From contig NZ_LMOZ01000001.1 in the NCBI RefSeq assembly GCF_001423695.1, positions 940,443-1,004,442 on the forward strand: 64,000 nucleotides of DNA, read 5' to 3'. Position numbers and translations under genes: made by a program. Shown here one piece after another: positions 53,391 to 63,019 of the stretch. This DNA comes from Leifsonia sp. Leaf336 (lineage in GTDB: Bacteria; Actinomycetota; Actinomycetes; Actinomycetales; Microbacteriaceae). Within the stretch, counting starts at the first letter, position 1. Each line of letters begins with the position of its first letter. The notes under the pieces were generated by a model. That model did no database searches and was not told the DNA's origin. It saw only the letters and a list, made by a program, of their open reading frames with translations.

Positions 53391-54980
53391 ATGTCCGACG
53401 GCTCCGCGTTCTACATCACCACGCCGATCTTCTACGTCAACGACGTCCCGCACATCGGGCACGCTTACACGGAGGTCGCCGCGGACGTGCTCGCGCGCTG
53501 GCACCGCCAGGCCGGCGACGACACCTGGCTGCTCACCGGCACCGACGAGCACGGGCAGAAGATCCTCCGCACCGCGACCGCCAACGGCACCACCCCGAAG
53601 GAGTGGGCCGACCGGCTGGTGACCACCGAGTGGCTTCCGCTGCTGAAGACCATCGACATCGCCAACGACGACTTCATCCGCACCACCGACGAGCGGCACG
53701 AGAAGAACGTCCAGAAGTTCCTGCAGAAGCTCTACGACGACGGCTTCATCTACGCCGGCGAGTACGAGGCGCTCTACTGCGTGGGCTGCGAGGAGTTCAA
53801 GCCGCAGAGCGAGATCGTCGACGGCACGGGGGAGTACGCCGGACAGAAGGTCTGCGCCATCCACTCGAAGCCGCTGGAGCTGCTGCAGGAGAAGAACTAC
53901 TTCTTCCGCATGAGCGACTTCGCCGATCGTCTGCTGGCCCTCTACGAAGAGCGGCCGGAGTTCGTGCAGCCGGAGTCGGCGCGCAACGAGGTCGTCTCCT
54001 TCGTGCGCCAGGGCCTCAGCGACCTCTCGATCTCGCGTTCCAGCTTCGACTGGGGCATCAAGGTGCCGTGGGACGAGTCGCACGTCGTCTACGTGTGGTT
54101 CGACGCGCTGCTCAACTACGTGACCGCGGTCGGTTACGGGCAGGACGACGAGAACTTCGAGCGCCGTTGGCCGGCCACCCACCTGGTCGGCAAAGACATC
54201 CTGCGGTTCCACGCGGTGATCTGGCCGGCCATGCTCCTGGCTGCGGGCCTGGAGGTGCCGCACCAGGTGTTCGGCCACGGCTGGCTCCTGGTAGGCGGCG
54301 AGAAGATGTCCAAGTCGAAGCTCACCGGCATCGCGCCGACGCAGATCACCGACACCTTCGGCTCCGACGCGTTCCGCTACTACTTCCTGCGCGCGATCAA
54401 CTTCGGTCAGGACGGCTCGTTCAGCTGGGAGGACCTGGCGGCGCGCTACCAGGCCGAGCTGGCGAACGGCTTCGGCAACCTCGCCTCGCGCGTGGTCGCC
54501 ATGGTGACCCGCTACTTCGAGGGAATCGTGCCGCCGGCGGCGACCTACGAGGAGGCGGACCTCCACGTGCAGCAGGTCGTCGCGAAGGCGACGGCCGACG
54601 CCGACGCGGCGATGAGCAAGCTGGCGATCCACGACGCTCTCGCGGCGGTCTGGACGGTGGTCGACGAGCTCAACGGCTACATCACCATCCAGGAGCCGTG
54701 GAGCCTCGCGAAGGACGACGCGAAGCGCGAGCGCCTGCAGACCGTGCTGTACACGGCGGCGGAGGGCCTCCGCGCCCTGGCCGTGCTTCTCTCGCCGGTC
54801 ATCCCGCAGGCCACGGCCAAGCTGTGGACCGCGCTCGGTGCGACCGCCGAGCTCGGGCCGCTGGAGGCGCAGCCGCTGCGCCGCGCGGGTGACTGGGGGC
54901 AGCTGCCCGCCGGCACCGAGGTCAACGGTCTCGAGGCGCTGTTCCCGCGGATCGACGCGGACGCGGTGCCCGCGGCATGA
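53391..54980 (+). CDS. metG: Methionyl-tRNA synthetase
   Basis: 529 residues, class I synthetase. HIGH at 21-24 and KMSKS at 305-309 are intact; the insert has CVGC with a second half CAIH, a partially degenerate zinc-knuckle. The C-terminal anticodon-binding domain ends without the EMAP extension. TAGGAT (53378-53383) ends seven bases before ATG 53391. The stop overlaps the tatD start. Confidence 0.96.
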   Translation: MSDGSAFYITTPIFYVNDVPHIGHAYTEVAADVLARWHRQAGDDTWLLTGTDEHGQKILRTATANGTTPKEWADRLVTTEWLPLLKTIDIANDDFIRTTDERHEKNVQKFLQKLYDDGFIYAGEYEALYCVGCEEFKPQSEIVDGTGEYAGQKVCAIHSKPLELLQEKNYFFRMSDFADRLLALYEERPEFVQPESARNEVVSFVRQGLSDLSISRSSFDWGIKVPWDESHVVYVWFDALLNYVTAVGYGQDDENFERRWPATHLVGKDILRFHAVIWPAMLLAAGLEVPHQVFGHGWLLVGGEKMSKSKLTGIAPTQITDTFGSDAFRYYFLRAINFGQDGSFSWEDLAARYQAELANGFGNLASRVVAMVTRYFEGIVPPAATYEEADLHVQQVVAKATADADAAMSKLAIHDALAAVWTVVDELNGYITIQEPWSLAKDDAKRERLQTVLYTAAEGLRALAVLLSPVIPQATAKLWTALGATAELGPLEAQPLRRAGDWGQLPAGTEVNGLEALFPRIDADAVPAA

Positions 54981-55906
54981 CCGACCCGGCGTTCATCCGC
55001 CAGCGGCACGTCACCGACGGCCGCGACCTCGCCTACCCTCCGCTGCCGGAGGCGCTGGTCGTGCCCGTCTACGACAACCACACGCACTTGGAGATCGCCG
55101 ACGGCGCCGACCCTCTCGACTACCGCGAGCAGCTCGACCGCGCCTCCAGCGTCGGGGTGCGCGGGGTCGTGCAGGTCGGCAACGACGTCGAGACGTCCCG
55201 GTGGTCGGCCGAGACGGCCGCCATCGAGCCGCGGATGCTCGCCGCTGTCGCCCTCCACCCGAACGACGCTCCGGACTACGCCGAGCGCGGCGAGCTCGAC
55301 GACGCCCTCGCGATCATCGCCGAGCTGGCCGGCCGGCCGCGCGTGCGCGCCGTCGGCGAGACGGGCCTCGACTTCTTCCGCACAGAGGAGGGGCCGCGCC
55401 GTGACGCGCAGTTCGCGTCGTTCGAGGCGCACATCGAGATCGCCAAGCAGAACGACATCGCACTGCAGATCCACGACAGGGACGCCCACGCGGCGGTCGT
55501 CGCGACGCTGAAGCGCGTGGGCGCCCCGGAGCGGACGGTCTTCCACTGCTTCTCGGGCGACGTCGAGCTGGCCGAGATCTGCGCGGAGAACGGCTGGTTC
55601 ATGTCGTTCGCCGGCACCGTGACCTTCAAGAACGCTCCGGGCCTGCGCGAGGCCCTGCGCGTCGCTCCCCGGCACCTGATCATGGTCGAGACCGACGCGC
55701 CGTTCCTCACGCCGGCGCCGTTCCGCGGCCGACCGAATGCCCCGTACCTCATCCCGCACACGGTGCGGGCGATGGCGGAGACCATCGGCACCGACGCCTC
55801 CACACTCGCCGCCCAACTCAACTCCAACACCGAGCTCGTGTACGGGCGCTGGGACAGCGAGCCGGTGGGCGCCCCGCCGACGGAGCCGATCGGGACCATC
55901 GCGTGA
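54977..55906 (+). CDS. tatD: TatD family metal-dependent hydrolase
   Basis: 309-residue TIM-barrel deoxyribonuclease-like protein. Metal-binding segments are [16 protein letters not shown], a His in [15 protein letters not shown] and VETDAPFL. The N-terminal motif has Glu where HxHxD is usual (HTHLE). Translationally coupled to metG and to rsmA (four-base overlaps on both sides). Confidence 0.92.
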   Translation: MTDPAFIRQRHVTDGRDLAYPPLPEALVVPVYDNHTHLEIADGADPLDYREQLDRASSVGVRGVVQVGNDVETSRWSAETAAIEPRMLAAVALHPNDAPDYAERGELDDALAIIAELAGRPRVRAVGETGLDFFRTEEGPRRDAQFASFEAHIEIAKQNDIALQIHDRDAHAAVVATLKRVGAPERTVFHCFSGDVELAEICAENGWFMSFAGTVTFKNAPGLREALRVAPRHLIMVETDAPFLTPAPFRGRPNAPYLIPHTVRAMAETIGTDASTLAAQLNSNTELVYGRWDSEPVGAPPTEPIGTIA

Positions 55907-56748
55907 GCGAGCTGCGTCTGCTCGGTCCCGCCGAGATCCGCGACCTGGCAGAGCTTCTGGACGTCAGGCCCACCAAGAAGCTCGGCCAGAACTTCGTCAT
56001 CGACGCCAACACCGTGCGCCGCATCGTGCGCGTCGCAGAGGTGGCGGAGGGTGACGTCGTGGTCGAAGTCGGGCCCGGTCTCGGGTCGCTCACGCTGGGG
56101 CTGCTGGAGGCCGGCGCGCGAGTCGTCGCCGTCGAGATCGACGGCAGGCTGGCCGCTCAGCTGCCGGTCACGATCGGGCAGCTCGCGCCCTCCGCGGCCG
56201 ACCGGCTGACGGTCGTGCACCAGGACGCCCTGACCGTGACCGACCTCCCCGAGAGCCCGATCCGGCTGGTCGCCAATCTCCCGTACAACGTGTCGGTGCC
56301 GGTGCTGCTGCACTTCCTCGAGACCTTCCCGAGCCTGCTCTCCGGGGTCGTGATGGTGCAGGCGGAGGTCGGCCACCGGATCGCCGCCGGTCCCGGCTCC
56401 AAGGTCTATGGCGCCCCGAGCGTGAAGGCCGCGTGGTACGGCGCCTGGCGAACGGCCGGCAACGTCAGCCGCCAGATCTTCTGGCCGGTGCCCAACGTCG
56501 ACTCGGTGCTTGTCGCCTTCGACCGCCGTGAGTCGCCGCGCGGCGACGAGGCCCTCCGCAAGCGCACGTTCGCCCTCGTGGACGCCGCGTTCCAGCAGCG
56601 CAGGAAGACCCTCCGCCAGTCGCTCTCGGTCGTGTTCGGCGACCCGACGGCGGCCGCGACGGCGTTGGAGGCGGCCGGCATCAGCCCGTCGCTGCGTGGC
56701 GAGCAGCTCCAGCTCGACGACTTCGTGAGACTCGCCGCCACCACCTGA
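55903..56748 (+). CDS. rsmA: 16S rRNA (adenine(1518)-N6/adenine(1519)-N6)-dimethyltransferase
   Basis: 281 residues (KsgA family). [21 protein letters not shown] motif [11 protein letters not shown] (55-64) and catalytic NLPYN (125-129) are diagnostic. Dimethylates two adenines at the end of helix 45 during 30S assembly. GTG start overlaps the tatD stop. Confidence 0.95.
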   Translation: MSELRLLGPAEIRDLAELLDVRPTKKLGQNFVIDANTVRRIVRVAEVAEGDVVVEVGPGLGSLTLGLLEAGARVVAVEIDGRLAAQLPVTIGQLAPSAADRLTVVHQDALTVTDLPESPIRLVANLPYNVSVPVLLHFLETFPSLLSGVVMVQAEVGHRIAAGPGSKVYGAPSVKAAWYGAWRTAGNVSRQIFWPVPNVDSVLVAFDRRESPRGDEALRKRTFALVDAAFQQRRKTLRQSLSVVFGDPTAAATALEAAGISPSLRGEQLQLDDFVRLAATT

Positions 56749-56792
56749 TCGGGTGGTCCGCGCAGCGCCCGTGCGGTGTGTAGGTTTGAGGC

Positions 56793-57737
56793 ATGGTCGA
56801 GGCGGGCACGGGGTGGGACGTGGATGCCGTGCATGTGCGCGCTCCGGGCAAGGTCAACGTGTTCATGCGCGTCGGCGCCGTCCGCGAAGACGGCTATCAC
56901 GACGTCGCGACGGCGTACCAGGCGGTGTCCCTCTACGAGGACGTCCGCGCGCACCGCGCCGATGACTTCTCGGTGAGCTTCGCGGGCAGCGTCGATACCA
57001 GCGGTCTGGCGACCGACGGAAGCAACCTCGCGATCAAGGCGGCCCGGCTGCTGGCCAAGAAGACCGGCTACACGGGAGGCGTGCGGCTCGAGATCGACAA
57101 GCACGTGCCGATCGCCGGCGGCATGGGCGGCGGGTCGGCCGATGCGGCCGCCACGCTGGTGGCGTGCGACGCGCTCTGGGGAACCGAGCTCGGCCGCGAC
57201 GAGCTGATGGCGCTGGCCGCACGACTCGGCGCCGATGTGCCGTTCGCCCTGATCGGCGGAACCGCGATCGGCACCGGCCGCGGCGACCGGCTGAGCCCCG
57301 CGCTGGCGACGGGCCAGTTCCACTGGGTGCTCGCGCTCCCAGAGGGGGAGCTCAGCACCCCGGCTGTCTACAGCGAGCTCGACCGCCACCGTCAGCGCCA
57401 CGTGGGCGAGATCGCTCCTGCCGAGCGCAGCCCGAGTGTCGACGCTCCCGTGCTGCACGCGCTGCGGGCGGGCGATCCGGCGATGCTGGCGGAGGCGCTC
57501 AGCAACGACCTCCAGGCGCCCGCCATCCACCTCGCGCCGAGCATCGCGGAGGTGCTGGAGCTCGGCGAGCTGAACGGCGCGCTGGCCGGGATCGTGTCGG
57601 GCTCCGGGCCGACCGTCGCGTTCCTCGCGGCCGACCTCGACAACGCGCTCGACCTGCAGATCGCGCTCAGCGCGTCCCGCATCCACGCGGTGCGTGCGAC
57701 CGGCCCCGTCCACGGGGCCCGCGTCATCGGAGACTGA
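56793..57737 (+). CDS. ispE: 4-diphosphocytidyl-2-C-methyl-D-erythritol kinase
   Basis: 314-residue GHMP kinase of the non-mevalonate isoprenoid pathway. Substrate and ATP sites are seen in [30 protein letters not shown]-type loop (106-120) and [16 protein letters not shown] (56781-56786) ends six bases before ATG 56793, giving it its own leaderless promoter in addition to read-through from rsmA, the usual gene order. Confidence 0.95.
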   Translation: MVEAGTGWDVDAVHVRAPGKVNVFMRVGAVREDGYHDVATAYQAVSLYEDVRAHRADDFSVSFAGSVDTSGLATDGSNLAIKAARLLAKKTGYTGGVRLEIDKHVPIAGGMGGGSADAAATLVACDALWGTELGRDELMALAARLGADVPFALIGGTAIGTGRGDRLSPALATGQFHWVLALPEGELSTPAVYSELDRHRQRHVGEIAPAERSPSVDAPVLHALRAGDPAMLAEALSNDLQAPAIHLAPSIAEVLELGELNGALAGIVSGSGPTVAFLAADLDNALDLQIALSASRIHAVRATGPVHGARVIGD

Positions 57738-57912
57738 CCGCCTGCTCGCGAGTCGGCGCAAGGGGTGCCCGAGGATGCCCGAGCCGTACGCATGTCGGGT
57801 TGAGACGATTCGTTGTATGGAGTCGTTTCCATGCGATGCGGTCGGGCATCCCAGGTGTTGACAACGTTAGCGAGGGCGAGCCGTGTCCTCCTAGTGGGGG
57901 ACGTGAAAACCG
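57738..57912. other. Intergenic region between ispE and the LAL regulator
   Basis: 175 bases between convergent genes. It contains a TTGACA near 57858 on the plus strand without a matching -10, a short 28-codon frame that I do not call (see rejected items), and the terminator of the minus-strand gene at its end. Confidence 0.4.
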
Positions 57913-57926
57913 TCAACTCTTGACGG
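57905..57926 (-). terminator. Rho-independent terminator overlapping the LAL stop codon
   Basis: On the minus strand a CCGTCAA-GAG-TTGACGG hairpin (57910-57926) is followed by TTTTC. The regulator's TGA lies inside the 3' arm, so translation to the end would disturb the hairpin. Confidence 0.55.
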
Positions 57927-60807
57927 GTCGATCGTTTCTGACAGGTCGGCGGCGGGGCAGCGCGAGTGCGCGGAGCTCCCGGCGCGAGCGCATTCCGAGT
58001 TTGGCGAGGATGTTGCGCACGTGGAAGTTGACGGTCGTCACCGACACGTAGAGCCGCTCCGCGATCTCCTTGTTCGTCATGCCGGCGGCCAGCGCGTGCG
58101 CGACCTGACGCTCGCGCGTGGTCAGCGACGCGAGCGGGTCGGCGGCGGAGGCCCGCTCGGTGTCCGCCGCGGCGTCACCGGCCGAGCGCACCGCGTCGAG
58201 GAGCTGCACCGCGCGGGCGAGGTAACTGCTGGCGCCCAGCCGGCGGAAGGTCTCGGCCGCGCGTTCGAGCAGCGCGATGGCCTCCGCGCGCTCGGCGTCG
58301 CCGCGTGCGGCTGGCTGCCGCTGCGCACCGGTCGCCTCCGAGGCGAGCAGGCGGCCGGCATCCAGCGCCGCGACCGCGTCGGGGAACGGGAATCGGGACC
58401 CTTCGGCCGCCTCGCGGTAGGCCGCGAGCGCGTCGGCCGGTCGGCTCTCCGCCTCGAGCACACGGCCCTCCAGCCAGCGCAGCGAGCCGTAGTACGGCCG
58501 CCAGAGCCCGGGGGCGGTGCACCGCTCGTAGGCGGCGCGCGCTTCCGGCGCCCGCCCCAGCGCCGACAGCGCGTCCACGCGATACGTCAGCCAGCCCAGC
58601 GTGGAGGCCCGCGTCGCCGCCGTCTCGGCATCGAGCGTCGCCTGATACTGCTCGTCCGGCCGGCCGAGGGCGCGCGCCAGTTCGGCGCGGGCCAGGAACG
58701 GCAGGTCGCCGTCGTACGATCCCGTGATGCGCGGGTCGGCCTTCGCGGCGGAGCGCAGCCTCTCCGTCACCGGCTCGATCTCGCCGCGCCCGGCACGCAC
58801 GAGCGTCGACGTCCAGAGCGCGATCGGCCAGCACGACAGGTCGGTCTCGTCGAGGGCGAGCGCGACGGCGGTGTCGGCCAGGGTCACCGACTCCTCCCAT
58901 TCGCCCACCAGGAAGAGGATGTGCGCGTAGATCGTGCGCACGAAACCGGCGGTCCAGCTGGTGGGGAAGCGGCGTACGAGTTGGTTCGCCCGGGCCAGGT
59001 CGGCGCGCGCCCGGTCGATGTCGCCGCCCAGGATGAACACGCGCGAGCGGGCCACCAGTGCGTCGACGGCCGCTGGGGACTCGTGGTGCGCGAGAAGCTG
59101 GTCGAGCTCGGCCGTGAGCGGCGCGAACAGGTCGGGCCGCTGGGCGTGCGCGGCGGAGTTGAGAGCCCAGCCGAGCAGCCGCACCAGGTGCTCCTCGGGT
59201 TCGGCGAGCCAGCGCAGCGCCGGGTCGGCGACGTCGTCCGGGTCGGGGCACGCGGCGATGTGCTCGCGGGCGATGTCGAGATGGTCGAGGACCGCGGCGA
59301 AGTCGCCCATCGCCATCAGCACCTTGGGGAGCGCCTCCGCGACATGGGTGCGGATCGCACGCTCGTCCGGTGTGACCGCCGGGGCGGCCTCCAGCCGGAG
59401 GGCGAGCTCGAGGGCGCCCGGCACGTCCCGCGACAGCGTTCGCACCTCCAGCAGCACGGCATCGCGGGCCGGCGAGGGCGGCAGCGCCTCGATCGCGGGC
59501 CGGAGGTCGAGGATCTGCTCGTGCAGCCGGAAGCGCATCGCGAGGAGGCCGAGCTCGATGAGCGAGCGCTCCAGCTCGCCGTCGGTGGCGAGGTGCATGG
59601 CCGAGCGGGCGTAGCTCATCGCCTGTTCTGCCCTGCCCTGGTCGGCCGCTGCGAGTGCCGCGCTGAGCAGCTCGTCGACCAGGCGCGGGTCGGCCGTGTC
59701 GGCGGCCTCCACCCGGTGCCGCAGTGCGCGGTGTCCGTCGAGCACGTCGGCGGCGACCCGGTGGATCCGCACCCGCCGCTCGACCGTGAGCTCGGCCGCG
59801 AGGGCGTCGGCCAGGAGGGCGTGCGCCGGCTCCACCCACAGCACGCCGTCGCGCGGAGTCCCGAGCACGAGCCCGCGCGTGACAGCTCCCGGCACGTCGA
59901 GACGCTCGCCCAGGCGCGCCGCGATGGAGCCGACCACCGGGGCGGGCAGCGGGTCGCGCAGCACGGCGACGAACTCCGCCGCGGTGCGCACCGACGGGTC
60001 GGCGCCCTCCAGTGCTGCGGAGATGGCGGAGGCGAGCGGCATGATCGCGGTGTCGGGAAGGTCCCAGCCCGCGGGGTGCAGAGCCTGGGCGAAGGTGTCG
60101 CGCAGCTGACCCAGGAGGACGCTCAGCAGCAGCGGGGAGCCCTGCGTCGCCTCGGTCAGCCGGTTCGCGGTGCGCCGCGAGACGGCGTGCCCCAGGATGT
60201 GTTCCGCGAGCTCCTGGGTGTCCGACACGGTGAGCGGGGTCAGGTCGATGCGCGCGTGATTGACCGACGACGACGCCAGATCCTCGAACAGGGCCGTCAC
60301 GCTGTTCTGCTGCGGCCGTGTCGCCGCGGTGAAGAGGAAGCCGCGGTCGGACAGCCGGCGCACCACGAACCGAAGAGCCCGGGCGGACGGCTCGTCCACC
60401 CATTGCGCGTCGTCCACGATGAGGCACACCGGGCCGGAGAGTGCGTCGATGGCGTCGAGGAGCAGCCTCCCGACGGTGAGGGCGTCGTCGTCGGGCGCCG
60501 GGGGCCGGATCGCCTTCGCCCCGACGCCACCGAGTGCGCCGAGTCCGCGCACGAGGGTCTCGACGGTCGCGTAGGCCAGGTCGGACTCGAACGAGTCGGC
60601 GCTCACGCGGAGCACCGTCCAGCCGTCGAGCCGCTGCGCCACGTCGGCGAGCAGCGATGTCTTGCCGAGCCCTGGCTCCCCGGTGACGAGCACGGCGCCG
60701 CCCTGGTCGAGCGCGCGATGCGCGACGAGGAGGATGGTCTCACGGGCGCGATCCCGGCCGATGAGGGGTCGCGCCGTCGAGTCCACGTCGGTCACGGTCG
60801 CCCCCAT
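57913..60807 (-). CDS. LAL-type LuxR family regulator with AAA ATPase domain
   Basis: About 964 residues. Walker A GEPGLGKT (43-50), Walker B-like VCLIVDDAQWVDEPSARAL, a TPR-like helical middle and a C-terminal LuxR helix-turn-helix (LTTRERQVAHALAAGMTNKEIAERLYVSVTTVNFHV). Same architecture as the protein at 32-35 kb but clearly a different member. The start is uncertain: ATG 60807 is reported, GTG 60795 has a better GGGGG ribosome binding site, and a TTG at 60858 is less likely. Targets not evident. Confidence 0.88.
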   Translation of the reverse strand: MGATVTDVDSTARPLIGRDRARETILLVAHRALDQGGAVLVTGEPGLGKTSLLADVAQRLDGWTVLRVSADSFESDLAYATVETLVRGLGALGGVGAKAIRPPAPDDDALTVGRLLLDAIDALSGPVCLIVDDAQWVDEPSARALRFVVRRLSDRGFLFTAATRPQQNSVTALFEDLASSSVNHARIDLTPLTVSDTQELAEHILGHAVSRRTANRLTEATQGSPLLLSVLLGQLRDTFAQALHPAGWDLPDTAIMPLASAISAALEGADPSVRTAAEFVAVLRDPLPAPVVGSIAARLGERLDVPGAVTRGLVLGTPRDGVLWVEPAHALLADALAAELTVERRVRIHRVAADVLDGHRALRHRVEAADTADPRLVDELLSAALAAADQGRAEQAMSYARSAMHLATDGELERSLIELGLLAMRFRLHEQILDLRPAIEALPPSPARDAVLLEVRTLSRDVPGALELALRLEAAPAVTPDERAIRTHVAEALPKVLMAMGDFAAVLDHLDIAREHIAACPDPDDVADPALRWLAEPEEHLVRLLGWALNSAAHAQRPDLFAPLTAELDQLLAHHESPAAVDALVARSRVFILGGDIDRARADLARANQLVRRFPTSWTAGFVRTIYAHILFLVGEWEESVTLADTAVALALDETDLSCWPIALWTSTLVRAGRGEIEPVTERLRSAAKADPRITGSYDGDLPFLARAELARALGRPDEQYQATLDAETAATRASTLGWLTYRVDALSALGRAPEARAAYERCTAPGLWRPYYGSLRWLEGRVLEAESRPADALAAYREAAEGSRFPFPDAVAALDAGRLLASEATGAQRQPAARGDAERAEAIALLERAAETFRRLGASSYLARAVQLLDAVRSAGDAAADTERASAADPLASLTTRERQVAHALAAGMTNKEIAERLYVSVTTVNFHVRNILAKLGMRSRRELRALALPRRRPVRNDRPVKS

Positions 60808-60950
60808 CCGCCTGCGCGGGTCGGGAACGCGCGGTCCGGTCCGTCGATCATCGCACAACCGGGCCTGCGGTCGGTTTCCCCCAAGGTGGGGGAGCGGCGC
60901 CCTGGCGGCGGCCTCCGCTGGCGTGCCGCGACGGTAGGCTGGAGCATCAT

Positions 60951-62750
60951 ATGGCTCATCTCCTCGGCGCCGAGTCGCTGCATCTCGAATACCCCACGCG
61001 GGTCGTCTTCGACTCGGTGACCCTGGGCGTCTCCCAAGGCGATCGCATCGGCGTCGTCGGCCGCAACGGCGACGGCAAGTCGACCCTCATGTCCCTGCTC
61101 GCCGGTCGGCTCGAGCCCGACTCGGGCCGCGTCACGCGCCGGCGCGACGTGACCGTCGGCATGCTCGACCAGCGCGACGACCTGCCCGATGCGCTGACCG
61201 TCGGCTGGGCCATCGTCGGAGACCGTGAGGAGCACCTCTGGGCGGGCGATCCGCGCGTGCGCGACGTGCTCGCCGGGCTGGTCGCCGACATCCCCTGGGA
61301 CGCCACGATCGGCGAGCTTTCGGGAGGGCAGCGTCGCCGCGTCGCGCTGGCCGCGCTCCTGGTGCACGACCACGACCTGCTCTTCCTCGACGAGCCCACG
61401 AACCACCTCGACATCGAGGGCGTGGCCTGGCTCGCCTCGCACCTCAAGCAGCGCTGGGCCTCCGGGTCGGGCGCGCTCGTCGTGGTCACCCACGATCGCT
61501 GGTTCCTCGACGAGGTGTCGACCTCCACCTGGGAGGTGCACGACGGGATCGTCGAGCCCTTCGAGGGCGGGTACGCCGCCTACGTGCTGCAGCGCGTCGA
61601 GCGCGACCGCATGGCGGCGGTCGCCGAGACCAAACGGCAGAACCTGATGCGCAAAGAGCTCGCCTGGCTGCGGCGCGGTGCGCCCGCGCGCACCTCCAAG
61701 CCGAAGTTCCGGATGGACGCGGCGGCCGCGCTGATCGCGGACGAGCCGGCACCGCGCGACGCGGTCGAACTGACGAAGCTCGCCACCGCCCGCCTGGGCA
61801 AGGACGTCGTCGACCTCCTCGACGTGACGGTCGAGTTCCCGCCGAAGACCGTGCTGCGCGACGTGGAGTGGCGCATCGCGCCGGGGGAGCGCACCGGCAT
61901 CCTCGGCATCAACGGCGCGGGCAAGTCCACCCTTCTCGGCCTCGTCGCCGGCACGGTCGAGCCGACGGCCGGACGGGTCAAGCGCGGCAAGACGGTCAAG
62001 ATCGCGACCCTCACGCAGCAGCTCGACGAGCTCGACGGCGTGCGCGACCAGCGCGTCAGCGCCGTCGTCGCCGACAAGCGCACAACCTACCTCGCCGGCG
62101 GCAAGGAGGTCACGCCGGGCCAGATGCTCGAGCGCCTCGGCTTCACCAACGCGCAGCTCTCCACCCCGGTCAAAGACCTCTCCGGCGGTCAGAAGCGCCG
62201 CCTCCAGTTGCTGCTGATCCTGCTGGACGAGCCGAACGTGCTCATCCTCGACGAGCCGACCAACGATCTCGACACCGACATGCTCGCGGCGATGGAGGAC
62301 CTCCTCGACGGCTGGCCCGGAACGCTGCTCGTGGTCTCGCACGACCGCTACCTCGTCGAGCGCGTCACCGACCAGCAGTACGCGGTCATCGACGGGGCTT
62401 TCCGTCACCTCCCGGGCGGGATCGACGAGTACCTGCGGCTGCGGCGTGAGCGGGGTGCGGCGCCGAGCGCGGCGGGCGGGGTCGGGTCCACTCCGGCGTC
62501 CGCTGCTGCGCCCGCTCCCGGCCTCTCGGGCGCTGCGCTGCGCACCGCCGAGAAGGAGCTGGCCTCCATCGATCGCCGCCTCGCCAAACTGGCCGGTCAA
62601 GTCGCCGAGCATCACGAGTCGATCGCCCGTCACGACCAGTCCGACTACGTCGGCCTCGGCCGCCTCACCGAGGAGCTGCGCGCTCTGGAGGGCGAGATCG
62701 CCGACCACGAGACCCGCTGGCTGGAGCTGTCGGAACAACTGGAGGGCTGA
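60951..62750 (+). CDS. ABC-F family ATPase (Uup-like)
   Basis: 599 residues, two ABC domains in tandem and no membrane segment: Walker A GRNGDGKST and GINGAGKST, signatures LSGGQRRRVALA and LSGGQKRRLQLL, Walker B LLFLDEPTNHLD and VLILDEPTNDLD. The inter-domain linker carries the P-site contacting helix region; a C-terminal charged coiled coil (ELASIDRRLAKLAGQVAEHHE) after a Gly/Ala spacer resembles Uup. ABC-F proteins act on ribosomes, in stalling relief or antibiotic protection; which one cannot be told. TAGGCT at 60935-60940 is the likely -10. Confidence 0.92.
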   Translation: MAHLLGAESLHLEYPTRVVFDSVTLGVSQGDRIGVVGRNGDGKSTLMSLLAGRLEPDSGRVTRRRDVTVGMLDQRDDLPDALTVGWAIVGDREEHLWAGDPRVRDVLAGLVADIPWDATIGELSGGQRRRVALAALLVHDHDLLFLDEPTNHLDIEGVAWLASHLKQRWASGSGALVVVTHDRWFLDEVSTSTWEVHDGIVEPFEGGYAAYVLQRVERDRMAAVAETKRQNLMRKELAWLRRGAPARTSKPKFRMDAAAALIADEPAPRDAVELTKLATARLGKDVVDLLDVTVEFPPKTVLRDVEWRIAPGERTGILGINGAGKSTLLGLVAGTVEPTAGRVKRGKTVKIATLTQQLDELDGVRDQRVSAVVADKRTTYLAGGKEVTPGQMLERLGFTNAQLSTPVKDLSGGQKRRLQLLLILLDEPNVLILDEPTNDLDTDMLAAMEDLLDGWPGTLLVVSHDRYLVERVTDQQYAVIDGAFRHLPGGIDEYLRLRRERGAAPSAAGGVGSTPASAAAPAPGLSGAALRTAEKELASIDRRLAKLAGQVAEHHESIARHDQSDYVGLGRLTEELRALEGEIADHETRWLELSEQLEG

Positions 62751-62774
62751 CCCGGCAACCCGCGCGCGTGTGGA

Positions 62775-63010
62775 CAACGGAGGAGTTCCGCCCGGACACG
62801 CCGGCAGAACGCAGCCAACGGAGGAGTTCGGTGCGACCTGCTGCCGGGACTCCTCTTTTGCCGACGGCCTTTGCCGACGGCCTTTGCCGACGGCCTTTGC
62901 CAACGCCGTGCCAGCGCCCGTCGGCAACGGAGGACATCCCAGCGGCCCAGCCTCCGATATCCTCCGTTGGCTGCGTTCTGCCGGCGTGCCGGCCGGGAGC
63001 TCCTCCGTTG
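62775..63010. repeat. 236-bp inverted-repeat element with 51-bp arms
   Basis: Arms 62775-62825 and 62960-63010 are inverted copies, 45 of 51 positions matching, each beginning and ending with CAACGGAGGA. A fifth CAACGGAGGA stands inside at 62925-62934. The 134-bp centre holds nearly four copies of a 13-bp unit, TTTGCCGACGGCC (62857-62907), and CCGTCGGCAA, the reverse complement of that unit's core. It fills the gap between the convergent ABC-F and GNAT genes. No coding frame of note, and no clear target-site duplication. A folded REP/MITE-like element or strong bidirectional terminator are both possible. Confidence 0.85.
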
Positions 63011-63019
63011 GCAGCACCC

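Noticed and set aside
50757-54632. A 1291-codon minus-strand open frame
   Set aside because: It runs antisense through metG and rsmI and out of frame through pmt; no domain is readable.
57776-57862. A 28-codon plus-strand frame with four cysteines after GAGG
   Set aside because: Too short, no promoter at the right distance, no recognisable family; cysteine content may be chance. Could be revisited with ribosome profiling.
62857-62934. Possible CRISPR array from the regularly repeated 13-bp unit
   Set aside because: Repeats are contiguous without spacers and there are no cas genes.
62751-63019. Insertion sequence remnant
   Set aside because: Long inverted arms are present but there is no transposase fragment and no target-site duplication that I can see.
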